In this document: piece after piece, positions 35,294 through 49,300 of the stretch
Numbering within the stretch: position 1 is the stretch's first letter
How the letters are laid out: every line of letters starts with the position of its first letter
Source: Podaxis mareebaensis
Taxonomy: Eukaryota; Basidiomycota; Agaricomycetes; Agaricales; Agaricaceae
Reading direction: 5' to 3'
Length of the DNA stretch: 64,000 nucleotides
NCBI GenBank assembly: GCA_018524725.1
Contig: JAEUWP010000139.1
Location: forward strand, 496,001-560,000
Notes under the pieces: model-generated
The model's input: the letters and a program-made list of their open reading frames with translations, nothing else
The model's database searches: none
What the model was told of the DNA's origin: nothing
Program-made: the position numbers and the translations under genes

Positions 35294-37305
35294 TTATATG
35301 CCTCTAATCAACGTCAACTCCCCTTCAGTTAGGCAAGCAATAATTGGTTTGCCATCACCGTCCGCGAATAACCCAACACCCATGAGCGCACCACCTCGTC
35401 CGTCGTTGATCTTGAGTATTGATTGTTTTGCTGTCATGGCTTTCGGACCGGCGGGATAGTACACATAGACATTCCCACCTCTGTTGCTTGAACCGCTTTC
35501 GAATGCAAGGACAGTTTCGCCAGGAATGTGGAATGTGAACCGTGTGTCGCGTTTCGAGGCCAGTACGAAAGCCAGTGCAGGGTACGTCGCTGTGTGTTTC
35601 CAGCTTGGGGGGTTGGCTTTGTCCAGCAGAGCCTTGTCAAGAGCAAACACAGCGCCGTCAATGTTATTCTTGATTATAAGCGAAACTAGGTCCGTCGGAT
35701 GTCCAGATATAGGGGTTGAGAGAAGCTGAAATGGCGTTGAGTACGTCTTGCGCAGCAGGAATTCAGGTTGAACTTGAAGTGAGGGGTCTGGGACCCAAGT
35801 GATGAACGCTTTCCTACCAACCGAAGTATCTATTTCTTCATCGACCTCGTTCTCTGCGAGACTTGGTACACCTTTCCCGAGACCTAGACCACTGGTATCT
35901 TCACCCTGCAATGCGGCAGTGTACCTTTCCAAAGCTTCACGGATGTTCCAGAGCTCCGTTGGATCTAATGTCTCTGGAACATCGACATCTTCGTCGGCCG
36001 TAGAGCCAGTCCCCGCGTCGGCGAAGACGTGTGGCCACCTCGTGCCCTCATGTTGTTTCTCGAGGTGGAGCGAGAGAACGCCGTATGCGCGTTCGGCTTC
36101 ACGATCGAAAGTCCAGAAACTGGACGAGGTGGATATCCCGTCCCACAGTTTCTTTGCAGAGTATCTGGGCACGGAGACCCCCTGCGGCATTGTTGCGTCA
36201 TTATTCAGATCGACGTGGAGTGTCAATGTCGTAGAGGAGAATAGGACTTTGATTTTATCTTTGGGTGTGGTAGAGGGCAGGGGAATGGCTACGGTGACGG
36301 AATCGGGTGATTGAGTCCAAGAATATGGGGGAGGTTTTGATGGGGCATTAGATACTGCCAAATTTTCGTCTGCTCGAGGAATGGGTGCTATCTCGTCTGG
36401 ACTGGGCTCGTATGTCGGTAACGGAGGTGTGTCAAGTTTACGGTATTCTGATCCACCGATGAGAAGGTAGAGTCCACGGGACTCGTCGAAAGTTGTATAA
36501 AGAGGAACGTCCTCTCCACGCCGGTGCCATAAGACCTCCACAGGTGCGGGTTTGTCGATCTCTTGGATATGCATGAAGTTGACTTTGACGCCCCAGACAT
36601 CGAATTCAACTGGCGTGTGACGCTTGCCTTGGGGTTTCTCCGGCGGGTTCGAGGGATAGTAGCGTGAGGAAAGCGTTGCAACGACGCATAGCGGAGACGG
36701 CCTGTGGACATGGTGGATCCGGAAAGGCGAATCTACGACTCCTGGAGCACCAGAGGGAAGGATGAATTTGCCGATGAGGGTTGTCTCCCCGGTTCCCATT
36801 GCTTCACCTAGGCTAAGGACGTACATCGTTCCTTGACCATCGGAAATCAGAAGCGAAGTTGCACTGAAGAAAACGGCAGATGGGTACTCTCGGTGAATCC
36901 CTGTATCTACCGCGTCCGATTGAATGGGCTTTGGAAGCTCATATATCTTACGCATGACAGGACTTAGTTTGTCCTTTCGAGTGCATCAATTCAACTAGCT
37001 TTCAGAGAGAAAGAGGATTGATGGCACTGACTCACCTGGCCAAGTTCCACGAGAATGACATGATAATCCGCATCAACATATACAGCGCGACCAGATTCAC
37101 TGTGAACTGCTAGGTGGTTGTGTGTAATACGGCTCTGAACTTCTTGAAATACAAGAGGAACTTTTCCAGATGTAGCCGCCTGGGTTGGTCGGTTGGCGAG
37201 AGGAAATTGTAAGACAGCCTCTTCCTGGGGAATGACATGGAGTTTATAGCCCTCGAATTTCGGGTTCAAGAGAGACCTGTCCGTGTGGAAGATTTCTCCA
37301 TCCAT
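35294..37305 (-). CDS. NUDCD1: NudC domain-containing protein 1-like (CS domain) protein
   Basis: Two exons, 37305-37036 and 36973-35294, separated by a 62-nt GTGAGT intron, give 649 residues. The join reads YHVILVELGQ then DKLSPVMRKIYELPKP. The protein has a beta-rich N-terminal part (about 1-290), then a CS (p23/NudC-like) domain at about 305-395 marked by YSWTQSPDSVTVAIPLP, KDKIKVLFSS and TLHVDL, and a C-terminal beta-rich half with WTFDREAERAY and KAFITWVPDPSLQVQP. This layout matches NUDCD1 (CML66), a cofactor linked to Hsp90 client folding and dynein/RNA helicase complexes in animals. In fungi its role is less known, so function is by family only. The ATG at 37305 is the first in frame. 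Plus-strand frames over it are shadows. Confidence 0.87.
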
Positions 37306-40300
37306 GGAGGTTATGAAAACCTTTGCGTCAAAGTTGCGTTGAAAATGTTAATGAGGTCTCATCTTGGAGCTGATCCGGGAGATGAACGACGAGCATCCCA
37401 TGGGAACACCATGTGACGTCGACTATCCCTCACGTGACCCTTCCCTTCCTGCATCTTATCTTACTTTTCTCTGGCCTACCCGGTAAGACTTGACTCGATT
37501 CGCAAACATGTTCTAGTACCCAGTGGTCGCCTGGAGCCATGTATATCAGAGCGGCACTATTCATATCCTTGGCAACCGGAATCCAGCCTAGACCGGAGAA
37601 CATCACATAGCAGTGTACCGAGCGCGCCAATTCCGACTACTCCGAGACCAAACTGGAGACATTCTTTGGTCTGCGGCCTAGAGCAAGGAAGGAATCTCCC
37701 GAGCGCGCTTTACCGATGGAGTCTCGACATGTGCTTGATTGCCCCGTATTATTGTATATGAACATGCGTGGTTCGCGGGCTCTAGTCTTCTCTCCTTCTG
37801 TGCTCACATAGTTCGCCTCTTCAACCCCACGGGACACAGCAAGGTGCGGAAACCAAATGCAGTACCGCGGATTTTCATTTTTGGGTCGTTTTGAGCCGAC
37901 GAAGTCGACGCGAGAGTTGAATGCCATAGTTTTGCCAATGCCACGCGTCTTCTACGATGTCCTTGTTTGAAGCTCTGCAAGCGTTGTCAACCCTCCTCAA
38001 GTCAACTGAACTCCATCCACTTGATGTGCTCCAAAAACATACATACATATGTACACAGAATTTTTGCCTTGACAACAAATCGGAACCCATAAACCCCGAG
38101 CTTCCGCGCCTGGCTTTCCCGCCCGTTATCTCTTCAAGGATGAACGGTTCATCTTGGTATCGCTGTATATCCTGTGGAATAGTTAGCCCAATTAAATTAC
38201 CTACTCTGACTTCTATTTCACCCTGACTCGCAAGTTCTCTATTAATTGTGCGGACATGAACTTCTTTGGATATTCATCGACGACGCGATGTTCAGTGGAA
38301 TTCAGCTTTCTCGACCTTATCTCCACAGGCTCAAGGACAAACTACTTCTGCCACCAGTTTTCAATTCAGGCAACTCGCGTAGAAAAGAAAAAAGAAAAGG
38401 CGATTCGGATGAACTCGATACTCATACCCCCTGCGTCCCTGTGCCTTCGCACTATTCTCGGACAAGCAGCTTCATGTCGGCCTAGCACCGAGGTTTATCC
38501 AGTACTTAGTGAGTCCGATACGCAACACTTACTCCACCTGTCAACAAGTTTCGAACACAGGTGCGCTCACAACCCCGAGTGACCCTCGTTGTCGCAATTG
38601 AATCGTACCTTGATGACACTGGTACCGGGACCGCACGGACAGCGAAGGATTGAGCAATCACGCTTCTCCGTAGATTTTCGGGAGGGTGTGTATCATTGCG
38701 ACCCACTATCTCAAGGGGCGCCCAAAACAACCACCCACTTCCTTTATTCCCGTGTAAATGATATCGTTGAGCCCTGTATAGAACCCTCTTGATGCATCTT
38801 GGCTACCCTCGATTTGATAGTCTGTGTCTCTTGGCACTTCTGCGGATTTGCCAGCTCTTACCGCCGGAAAAGGGGCTATGTGGTCGCCCCTCAAGAGCTG
38901 ACAATTCCACTTCAAGGAATCATCACGATACAGTTAATTGAAAGTACTTATGTATCTTATCTTGTCTACTCAGGGAAAGAGCACCCTCGTTTTAACAATG
39001 CGCTTCGCCTCACACCAGGACACTATAAAGGACGTACAGCGGCCTCAGTCAATCAATGAACACCCTAAGATCATATTTAACCTGGTCGCTTCCACCGTCA
39101 GTGGTTCGTGGCCCCATAAAGCCGACAAACGGGAACTCTGCGTTGACAATAACCCAGACCAATCAGATACCTCCTTCGCATCTGTTCTCTGACGTCCCTC
39201 TCGACTTCGTTGATTTGAGCACCCTGAATCAACTAATCGCATTTTCCAGAAAGTCACGCATACACCATTTCTTTACGGCCGAAATCAGTCCATCAAGCGG
39301 CTTCAACCAATCAGAATCATGCATCAAGTACACTCTGCAGGTTTGCAAAAAAAAAAAAGTCAGGCGCCTTTCTTCTTAATCTCCGAGCGGTAGTAAAAAT
39401 TAGAGTAGCAGGTGACTGCAGCGAGCACCCACGATGGACAATGGTTCCCTGCATATTGTCCATCAGTTGCCTTCGTGAGGTCAGGTGGCGTTTCATATTG
39501 CCTGGAGCACCTTTAGGTATAGTCCAAAGGCTCAAATGTCCGATACAGGTTACCACGATATTCGATTTGACGAACAAACTGCCTACTTGAAAGCCAAAAC
39601 ACCGTGTTTGCGGCGCATCGGCAAGCGTAGGAATCCCAGGATCGACTTTTGCGGAGTGAGAAGGCCGAGAAGGCTAGGTAATAGAGTGGTAGTCTATTAG
39701 TTAATATAATGAGGCAGTGCGAGAGCGGAAGCTAAACCTTCATCGTCATTTACAGCCGTGCGGATTTACTCCTCTCAGTAATCCTTCGACACATCCGAAG
39801 GTTAGCCACCTACCCCGTAGCGCTGACATGTACAATGCAGTAATTTCCGAACTTCAAACGATCAGTAAATAGCCATAGCTTAACAGATTCACGTACATCT
39901 CCGAGTAGAATTCGTTCATATAATTGGATTTCAAGCAAGGGAAGCAAGCCAACGACAGAGGGCTCTGCTCATTGGTTACACATGTAACGTTAATCTATTT
40001 CTAAGAACATTTAATTGACTTCTTCGAGGGTGTTAGAAGCAGAATCCAGTGTTGGACATGCGAACATCCGAATCGGAAATCTATACAAGAGTTTCTCTGT
40101 CAACCGATAGCTGGCGGGGTGGGATCGGACAGGCGTACATACCTCGTTTGGAAAGGAAGCTGCAAGGGTTGGAACCTGAATTGAAGGGGAAGTGTTCAAG
40201 ACGAACCATGTATTTTGTGATTTGGGATTGAATGAAAAACTTCAAGGGTAAGACGGGTTCAGTTCGTATGGGAGAACCGAACCGACTATTTGAACAGCGC

Positions 40301-43300
40301 GGGGGTGGGAGTGGACACCGGAGGGCCTCCCTGCAACGAAGCCTGATGTTGGTACACAGTGCACATAATAAAGGGACTCCGTGGACTCGTGGGGACATCG
40401 AATGATGATAGGTACCGTTAAACAGGCCTGATAGCGTGTCACCCGAGTGACTTCTGCTCTTCCAGCGAATTGGGCCTTTGGCCCTGTCGGCTGTAACTTT
40501 GAAGTAGATTTACCAGCATACAAGCAGGGTCATCAGCATTAAGCGAGAGAAAGAAGCAAGTAGAAAGCTTCTTGAGGAGTACATCCACCATCATAACATG
40601 ACTTCATCGCTGCTCGCACCCTGAGTTTGAAGGCCATTGATTTCGGGAGAGTAGTTCCACGGAGTTCGTTACTTTAAGCTGAGAATCATGGACGGCGGTG
40701 TTTAAATCGAGGAATATCTTCGTGTAGAGCCAGTCAGCGCTCGATGTAAACAAGACCGGTATCGCAAGGAGTTGAAATCATGTGAACGACCATTAGAATG
40801 GCGTCCGAACATTTCGATCCACGGTCAACCAGGAGAACGGTGATAATGGCCCGAACTGTGAACTGTTAATCAAGACCGGGATCTAGCCAGCAGAGAAGGC
40901 CACTGCAGACTCCGAGCCTGAGAGTGAAGGGGAAGCTTTCAGAAAAAGCTAATAATGCTCTCGAATGAGATGGCATGTGTGCCACGCGGGACTGACAAGG
41001 AAGAATGATTGTTCACGGAGGCCCCTAATCCCAGCGTTAGCAACGATGAGACACCCTGCAACAGTGGTGTCCACATGAACAGAGACCGAGATGGGATGGT
41101 GAGCTATATTCAAATGTGACCTTCAGCATGTGCGTCGGCAGCCCTTTTTCGCCCTCGGACTGTCATCCATGGATCAGAAATGGTACGTCCACGGAGGGGC
41201 GCCCCCTTGACTGAAGTAACAACGTAACCCACATATTTCTCCTTGCATTCAGCTAGAGGTTCTGAGGCGCCCGCCGTGTGCTGAACAGAACCCCGTGTAG
41301 AGCTTGAGAGGGTCTAGCCCTGCCAGCAAAGGTTAGGGATTCGCGGCAGAGCAACCTTTGATGGAGGATTAATGTAGCCCGTCGTAATTAACACGAAAGA
41401 GGTTTGATGCATGACGTCGGTTCCAAGTAATTGAGAAAACTCGCTTTGAATACACCGGAACGATGTAGTTGCACCTCGTCCAGTTGAATTTGGTTGCATT
41501 GTTATGTTCAGGTGATACCTGATAGGACAACGTCAGTTTTCTGACAAAGAAGTGTATCTAGTAACCATACCCACGGCGTTGGATATAGGACAGCAGTTTG
41601 AGTGCACTTCGTCATAGTTCCGAGTAAGTGCTGACGTAGCTGAAAGGCGGATGCGGATGCAGGGACAGCTGGCTACAACACCAACACTGACTTTGCCGAG
41701 GAACGGGGTGGGGATCCATAACTACGTCATAGTGTGTTCGAGATTCAGTATTACGTTAGCCACCGCCAGGCTGCAACATATGCAGCCAATGATTGCGGCA
41801 GTGTGTCAGCTTGTGTCAGACGTGAGGGAAAAGCAGGCACCCTGTGACTATGGCGAAGGAAGAACCCGAGAATAGAGCGAAGGACACGGGAGTGCTCAGA
41901 GGATGCCAGTTAGAGGGGTTGATTTTCGGAAAGAGAAGGCGTGGTTACGGATGAAGGGCCGCATGTACAACGTCGACTTATCCTCGATATCAACATCGAT
42001 GGAGATGTTCTGAAAAGGAAAGAGAACCAGTATGAGCCAGCACGGTTCTCAACCGAATGCCCGATCCCAGCCCCCATCTGCAAATCCATCCCAAAACGGC
42101 ATCCCGACGACCTCCCGATCGAAGCACGACCGTCCCAGCTCCCGTTATGTGCTTCTGCCTTCCCCCACCCTCTCTGGGTCATATGCATACAGCTGTTGTT
42201 ATCGTCTTAAAACATTAGAAACGAGCCCTAAAGCACGATAATCCCGGACTATGTCTGCAAATAGACCAATACCCTGAATGTTGAAGCAATTCCGGCGCAT
42301 TGACACCCTCCCCAATCAAGTAATTGATACATGTGTCTCGTGAACGCCATATTTTTCATTCATCCGACTCGGGCGAAGGGTTTATTCTAAACAGCAAACG
42401 GTCCGGGATAAAGTATTCTCTCTATCCGGGCCATGGATGCTGTGTCATTTCCTCAAACCGGCAACCTCTACTCGAAAATCACATAGTGATGTACTATCTC
42501 GATAACGCTGGATCACCGGGTGGCGAAAGGACCTTTCACAACTTTGGTACTTTGAACTAAAGGAGCAAGGCCCGTCCAACCCGCCATACAGTAATCACCA
42601 CTAGTCTCATGTGCGAGTAGTGTGTGATTAGCAAGAGTGGCCTGTCTCAGGTTGCACTTTCTTACTTAGCTAGCTCTGATCGACTTTCCAAACCATCCGC
42701 TAGTAACATGGCGGAATAAACACTCCAAGGCTTCCCAATGGTTCTTCAACGTACCAGCAACATATTAGGCTTTGTTTGATAAGCAACGGGAAGCAATATC
42801 CGGTCGGCGTTCCCCCATACTGTCCCCTGAACAAATATAGCCCTTCCTGATCGCGAATGGCCGTGGCCAAGGTTGATTATTGAACCCTCTCCACATCGTG
42901 TCCTCGTTTGAAGTTGAGCGGCCTTGAATCGCGGAGATGAAGTGATGTGATATCAAAGTCCACTTCACCAACCATCCCGTCCCCTCGTGCTCTCTGAGGT
43001 GAACACGATTGGCTGGTTGACTATGCCGAGAACACGCCTCATATCAATGCACCTATGCATCCCCAGGTTTTCAATCTCCTCAAGGAGTTGGGATTATTGC
43101 AAGATGACTCGAGGCCGATCGCGACAACCTAGTTCGCACGTACTCCGGTGAATGGATATCGTGGCGGGTTGAAGTACATCTAAATCACATTTATAGGTGT
43201 TTTGTTTTTCAGAGCACGCCCGGAAAGACCAATGAATGGGCTCGCGATGGCGTCCACGGTCTACGCTAGTGTTCTTTGAGTTAAGAAAACCGAACTAGCC

Positions 43301-46300
43301 GAGGACCATCCCGCAAGCCACCATACCATACACTGCGACCCAATGCAGATGATCAGCGGTATAACAGAATGCACTGTCCGTTTCCCTTGTTAACCTCCGA
43401 CTTCGGAGTCCTTTTGTGATCGTCCAAGACCTCGCTTCTACATATATCATAGGAAACAAATGTTGGGCTCACAAAAGGCTCAGAGCAGGACAACAACATC
43501 ACTATTGTTGTCCAAGGTCCGTAAACTGGTCCTAGTAATGAACACAATAGATCCGATACTGGGTAATGACACCAAACGGAATTCCAAAATCGTGTCCGAC
43601 GGTCGTGTTCAAGAGCAGTTCCGAGTCATGCTTACGCAGGTCTGAGCTCCGATTTTGGACCTTCCGAGTTCCATTGTTCCACGATTGGTAGATATTGCCG
43701 TACGTTGATTGTTGGATAAAGACGCTGATGACGTCGATTCCAGTCGATAGTCGACCCTGAATATATGATAAAGGGAGGCTGTTAATTCGAACACAGTGCC
43801 ATTGAATGTCTCCAATGGTCACCAGAAGTTCATTAGCAATCTTCCGTCGCACTATCCACAATCAGTTCTGTCCTGAAATGAACCACAACGAAATAGTCTC
43901 CCTGTCACTATGCTGCGCCGCACTCTCGTTGCAGCTCAATGTGCATGCCCCAAAAAGCTCGTCGTTTGTTCGGCCCCCGCAAAATGAAGGCATCTATTTT
44001 CGTTTCAATAAAGCTACAGTAAACTTTTACACTAACTCAAGACAAAGAATGTTTGTTCGCAACAAATGAAGACTGCCTGAGAGAAGAACAAAGGTATCGA
44101 CATATCCCTTACGGTTGTTGAATCAGTGCGGTGGTCAATGTGTTTTTCGCACTACATTCAGTACTACCCCGCAGTCACACCCAATCAAGCCACGCACTTC
44201 TAGTGCTGTAAGTTGTTAATAGCAATCCCCTTAACTGTCGTATCGTAAATCAGCTGGTTTCTATGTTCTCACGACGCATGTCACTGCCTATAACCGGTGC
44301 GGGGTAAAACGAACCGGGCGTCAATACAACATATGAAACTATTTGCCGTCGCCACACATTCATGACACTGCGTCTAGGCTTCCCGTCTATTCAGCCATGG
44401 TACGGCAGGGGGCTCGGCGACTAGACAATTAATCATCTCATACATCGAGGTACATTCATCTTGCCGCACTGGTTCATGTTTGGCGGCAAGGGGGTTAGGC
44501 CACGACAGGGAACGCTTGATTCCAGACTCTACCGAGAAGTGCAGGGGCTCTACGGGGCAGACCTAAAAAGATACTATTGGGTTTACAGCAAGAGCAAGAG
44601 TAAGCTGGGTCAGATGCCCCCGTCGGACACAGCAAACGCACGTGCAATGTGCCCCACCTGCTGTTTGGTGTTCTATATGTCGCATGACCTCGTGCTGACG
44701 TTGATGACGCTAGTGCTTCAACAGCAGCTGGGGAACTCATGTAAATCTTGCACTGGAATAGGAGAATGGCTCATGTTTTCTGTCACCTCCCAATCGGCAA
44801 GAGCACAGTTCTTGTACCAATACAACGACACCTTGAGATGAATTCTCGGCATGCTTAAAGGAGGTTTTACGGATGGGTATCCGCAGGCAGCTTGGTTGTC
44901 TGGGCTTGACGACCTTCATAGCGCAGAATTTAATATCGCTCGTTGCCTAGGTCAGTGAACTAGTCCCCTTCATAACATATGAAATCATGTGCTTGACGTT
45001 TCGCACGGCCCAAGTATGGTCCAGAGGGCTCGGGCAGCCATCGCCATTCGAAGCTAAGTTGGACGGGCGTTCGGTCAGGTCGCCCGAGATATGCGCCCAT
45101 ATCATATGTATCCATACAGTAGCAATGCAGAGCGTTAAACAGATATGAGATCTCTATGAACGTGAGCTACGAAATAGATCATTCAAGGAGTGCCCTAGTC
45201 CGTGTATGCATCGGAGGATCCCACAACTTGCATGCGATGACTCAGTATCATTTCCGTTGTGAGCGTCGTGTCGATCTATACTTGACCCATTCGAATTTCC
45301 ACCTCCGTCGAACATGGAGGATTCGCAAGTGCGTGAGTCAGTTCTTGGTTTCGATCCATCTGTCACATATTGCATAAACGCCCGAGAAGCAACGCGGGTT
45401 ATGAGCCGTCAGTCTATCTAGGGGCTCGTTGGGCTTTTCCCGGAAAATAAACGGTGCGAACTTTTTGTCGAAGGACTGCTGCGCAGAAATCCAAGCGTCT
45501 GATTGCCCTATCACAACAATTGTAAAGGTGTTCGATTGATTGCGAGGCGCTTCTTTTCCAGGTCTCGACAGAGAGCCAATCTCGTTCAAAAGGCTGTACG
45601 GAACACTGAAGGAATCCCCCAAATCTTCTTTGCTCTTCCAGCTCAGCCTCGACCGTTTGCAGACGTTTCCTGATTTGTTGTGGAGGCTGGTGGAGCCGGT
45701 ACATAGACCTGACCGAACCTGGTTGGCCTGTCGATTTAACATTGATAGGCGATAAAAATGGAACGAGGTTCTTGTGCTGGGTCTGGATCAATACTGTGGG
45801 TATCAATTGGAACCTGTTCGGAGAAGAAATACCGTTGAAATGGATTCAGTGCGGCGGTGCACAAGGAACGTGGTTCTCGAACAGGTATCATCATTCTGGG
45901 GTGCATTTACTTCCTTAGGCACTGGGAAAAAAAAGTATGTTCAAATGGTGTTGTGTGAAGCACGATTATTCGCGAAAGCGTCGGCTGTTGAAACAGAAAT
46001 ACCCTCGGAATAATTACATGTGACTATTTATATGTATCTTAGAGAAGTGTGACTTCTTCAAGTGATGGTCCGGGTTCCGTCAGAATAGTGGAGTTTGACC
46101 TAGAACGTTGGCTATTCTGCATTTGTGGCGGTGCCGGTGCACAGCGAATGTACTTCCGTGGCTTGGAGTAGAATATTGTTCAACATTGCGGATGGTTCAC
46201 TTCCGTGAAGCCGAACCGACTGCTAACTGAAGATAAACTTGCATTTGATCGGCTTGACATAGGTCGAGTCACAGACCTAGGAACTTTTGATACAGTATGT

Positions 46301-49300
46301 GTATATATGAATGTTGCGGTGGCAACGACGCAATGATTTGACTGCACTGGGGAGGTACGAGTATGTCGAATGAAGCAAATGGACCAAAAGCCACCGTGGT
46401 GGCTACAGTTCTCAGCCCTGAAGGAACAAGCGTTCGTAACCTTGAGTATTCAATTCTCCTGTCTCACCGCCCAGCTGCCGACATTTGAGCAGAAAAAAAA
46501 TTGTCCCGCCTGTCAACCGTCAATGGGATCCTCTGGTTTTGGAGGTACTTAGACGTGAGGTTGGATTGGTAAGGGGTGTCGGTAACGAGATCCTAAGACA
46601 CTTGCCACTGGGTGTCTGACTTGCACTTGGCAAAAGATCGACCAATCACTGGGAACAAGATGGACAACAAGACGGCATGAAACACAACCATATAAGCAGA
46701 TTGAGTATGAATCCTTCCAACACTTTTACTGCAGCATACAACATGCCTTCAGTGCGCTAGACACAGTAATCCACTGCTCATTGCTAATGGGCAATACCCT
46801 GGTAATGGAGCCAGTCGCGATCACAGCAAGTGCGATCCGGGTAGCGAAGAAAAAATACACCTGATAGAATACAACTGTTTGTCTCATTCTAAGAAATAAA
46901 AGCATATTAGTGTTGGTCTCTCGAATCTACGGTCCGGTGGAGTTCTCGGTGGCAGAGCCACTATCGAAATAAGTCACAGGATTTTCGAGGAACTTCTGGT
47001 AAACCCGATCAATCGCAATCTGATATTGATACGAGTCGCGAGGGAATCGTGACGTACTGACCGTGTTATCTTCCTCTACACGTTCGCTATCAGGGAATGG
47101 AAGCGGCAAATTCATCGGCAGTGTGGTTAGCTCGAGGGTCGTCAACCACACTCAGAAATAGGCTCAGTTTACCTACTTGTCAAAATTAGGCCGCGTTCTA
47201 TCTTGTTCGTTCCGACCGCCGTGCCATATCGTCCCCTAGTGACTGGATTCAAAGAACGTTGTTTTCTGTGTGTCATCACAAGCTCGAACGTGCAACAGAT
47301 TACCTCCCGGGAATTTGCCCATTCGCTGGCCTGGGTTTTGTGGCGTTGGACTTGAGGGTCGACTTGGAAGATGCCGAGTATTTGGATTGGTGAGATTATT
47401 ACACCTCAGGTATCAGATAGATCCTCCATCTTTCCTTATTCCGTGGCTCGTAGATACGTAATATATACTCCATGTGAGGAACGAAAGATACGAAGGAATG
47501 TATGCGTGGACGCGGTGCACCCTGTGAGGTTCTGCGTTGTCGAAAAGAAAATAGGATGAACAGAGATCCGCATGGTCTAATTCGCCTAGCGCTAAGCGAG
47601 AAGGATCCACGAGGTCTGAGTTTATGAGCGTCCGGCGGCTGCCGCATCGACGATATTTAACAGTTGCGTGAACTTGGGTAGAGGGTTCAAAAACTTCTCA
47701 AATGTGAGCGCCACAGCCCATACCAAAGCTCGGAAATATTTGAGCTTCCTCTGTAATAATACACGGGTGAGATAGAAGCTTGCCTCGACCCTTGACGAGT
47801 CCCCCTGACCAGGGACTTCTACTGTTCCTTTGCTGACTCGTATGCCAGTTGCAAGTCGAACCTTGAATGCGAAGGACAGAAGGATGGCACGAAAGGTTGT
47901 GTGATGGCTCGGGTTCAACAAGATGAGCTGTTTCGTCCAAGGGAGTGTCGTACTCTATGTGCCAGGTGGACTGCCAGGGATCGGGCTGGAATTTGAGTGC
48001 CTCGAGGGTCCACGCCTATGTCATGGGGTAATCGTGTTAACGATCCGATGAAAAGCAATGAAAGAGTCAAAGAGGAAGAGAGGTTTTGACAACTTCGGGT
48101 GAGGTTAGGGCGAGGTATTCATCCAATAACAGGGGAAATAACCGTGGAAATACTTGAGACGACTGGCTGACGTGCGGAATAGCTCATTTGCCCTGTCGCC
48201 CATGGGGTACAAACGTAAATCCTTTGCGTTTCAGGTGATCTCTTGAAGCCTCATGACGGACTAGGCATCTCGTATGGACAAGAGTTGACCCGGCAAACGG
48301 TGCATTCATCAATGAAAAGGTGGTCTAGTTAACCACGCGAGGCCGTGACGTCCTCGCACTCGTTCATTGTGTCATTCATGCTCTCATCGTCACGGGAGAG
48401 GAACACCAAATCCTCTTTCATATCAGATGTCATTCAGAAGTATCCTATGAAGTCTTTACGAACATCATTAAACCTCAAGGCGTCATACGTTGTTCCATAC
48501 GCACTCTTTGGCTCGTTTCCGCCCGCCGCATGGTGTTCTTTCGAGCTGATGTTTCCCTAACATGTTCATGAAGTTTATTTGGGTCAGTTCATGTAGATTC
48601 ATGTCCCGCTTTCGAGGCCACTTAGACCAATCGGAGGTGTGGTGTCGCATTGACCAAGTTACATCAATTCAATTTCCCGGTCTCCGTTGCACCATGCAAG
48701 CCAACGCGAAAATTTCCTCGCCGTTACACTTAACACTCCCCGCTGGGGCAGCCTCTCCGGAGTGACCGAAAGGTGCATGCTAAGCACTAATAACACACCA
48801 GATCATCTGATAATCGTTACTCATTTGGCACCCTCAGAAATTCAGGGAAGACGGGAAATACTCAGTAGCCCACCGGTGTTAAGCATTCGGAACGACTGAC
48901 CAGTCCAAAAATGACGAGGAGGGAGTTGTGGTGAAGGGTTTGTACCAACCGTCTTTAAGATTTTCTCGGAATGAATTCAGCCTCACGGCAAGGCGATCGG
49001 CCTAGTGCTGACATACCCCCGGAGCTAGGAAGCAATTTAATAGGTTGAGGGCACACATATATAATTTTCCTAACGACAAGCGTTCGGGGAAACCACCCGG
49101 ACTCCGACGTTTGCAGCTAGGGGCTTTACACCTGCTCTAATTCATTGGCGGCTCGTGGCAGAGAGCATTGGGCTTATCTTGGTCATTGCCGTCTGTTATT
49201 CAACAATCGCATCCTAAAATGTAACATCCAAAAAGAGTGTGCAGTATGGCTGCTAGACATGCTCAGGGGTGTGATTTGTGGCCTAGACTTCGTCTCCTGA

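Noticed and set aside
45338..45806. Two overlapping minus-strand frames with a glutamate/arginine-rich coil-like segment
   Set aside because: The frames contradict each other, no intron model joins them, and no family is recognised.
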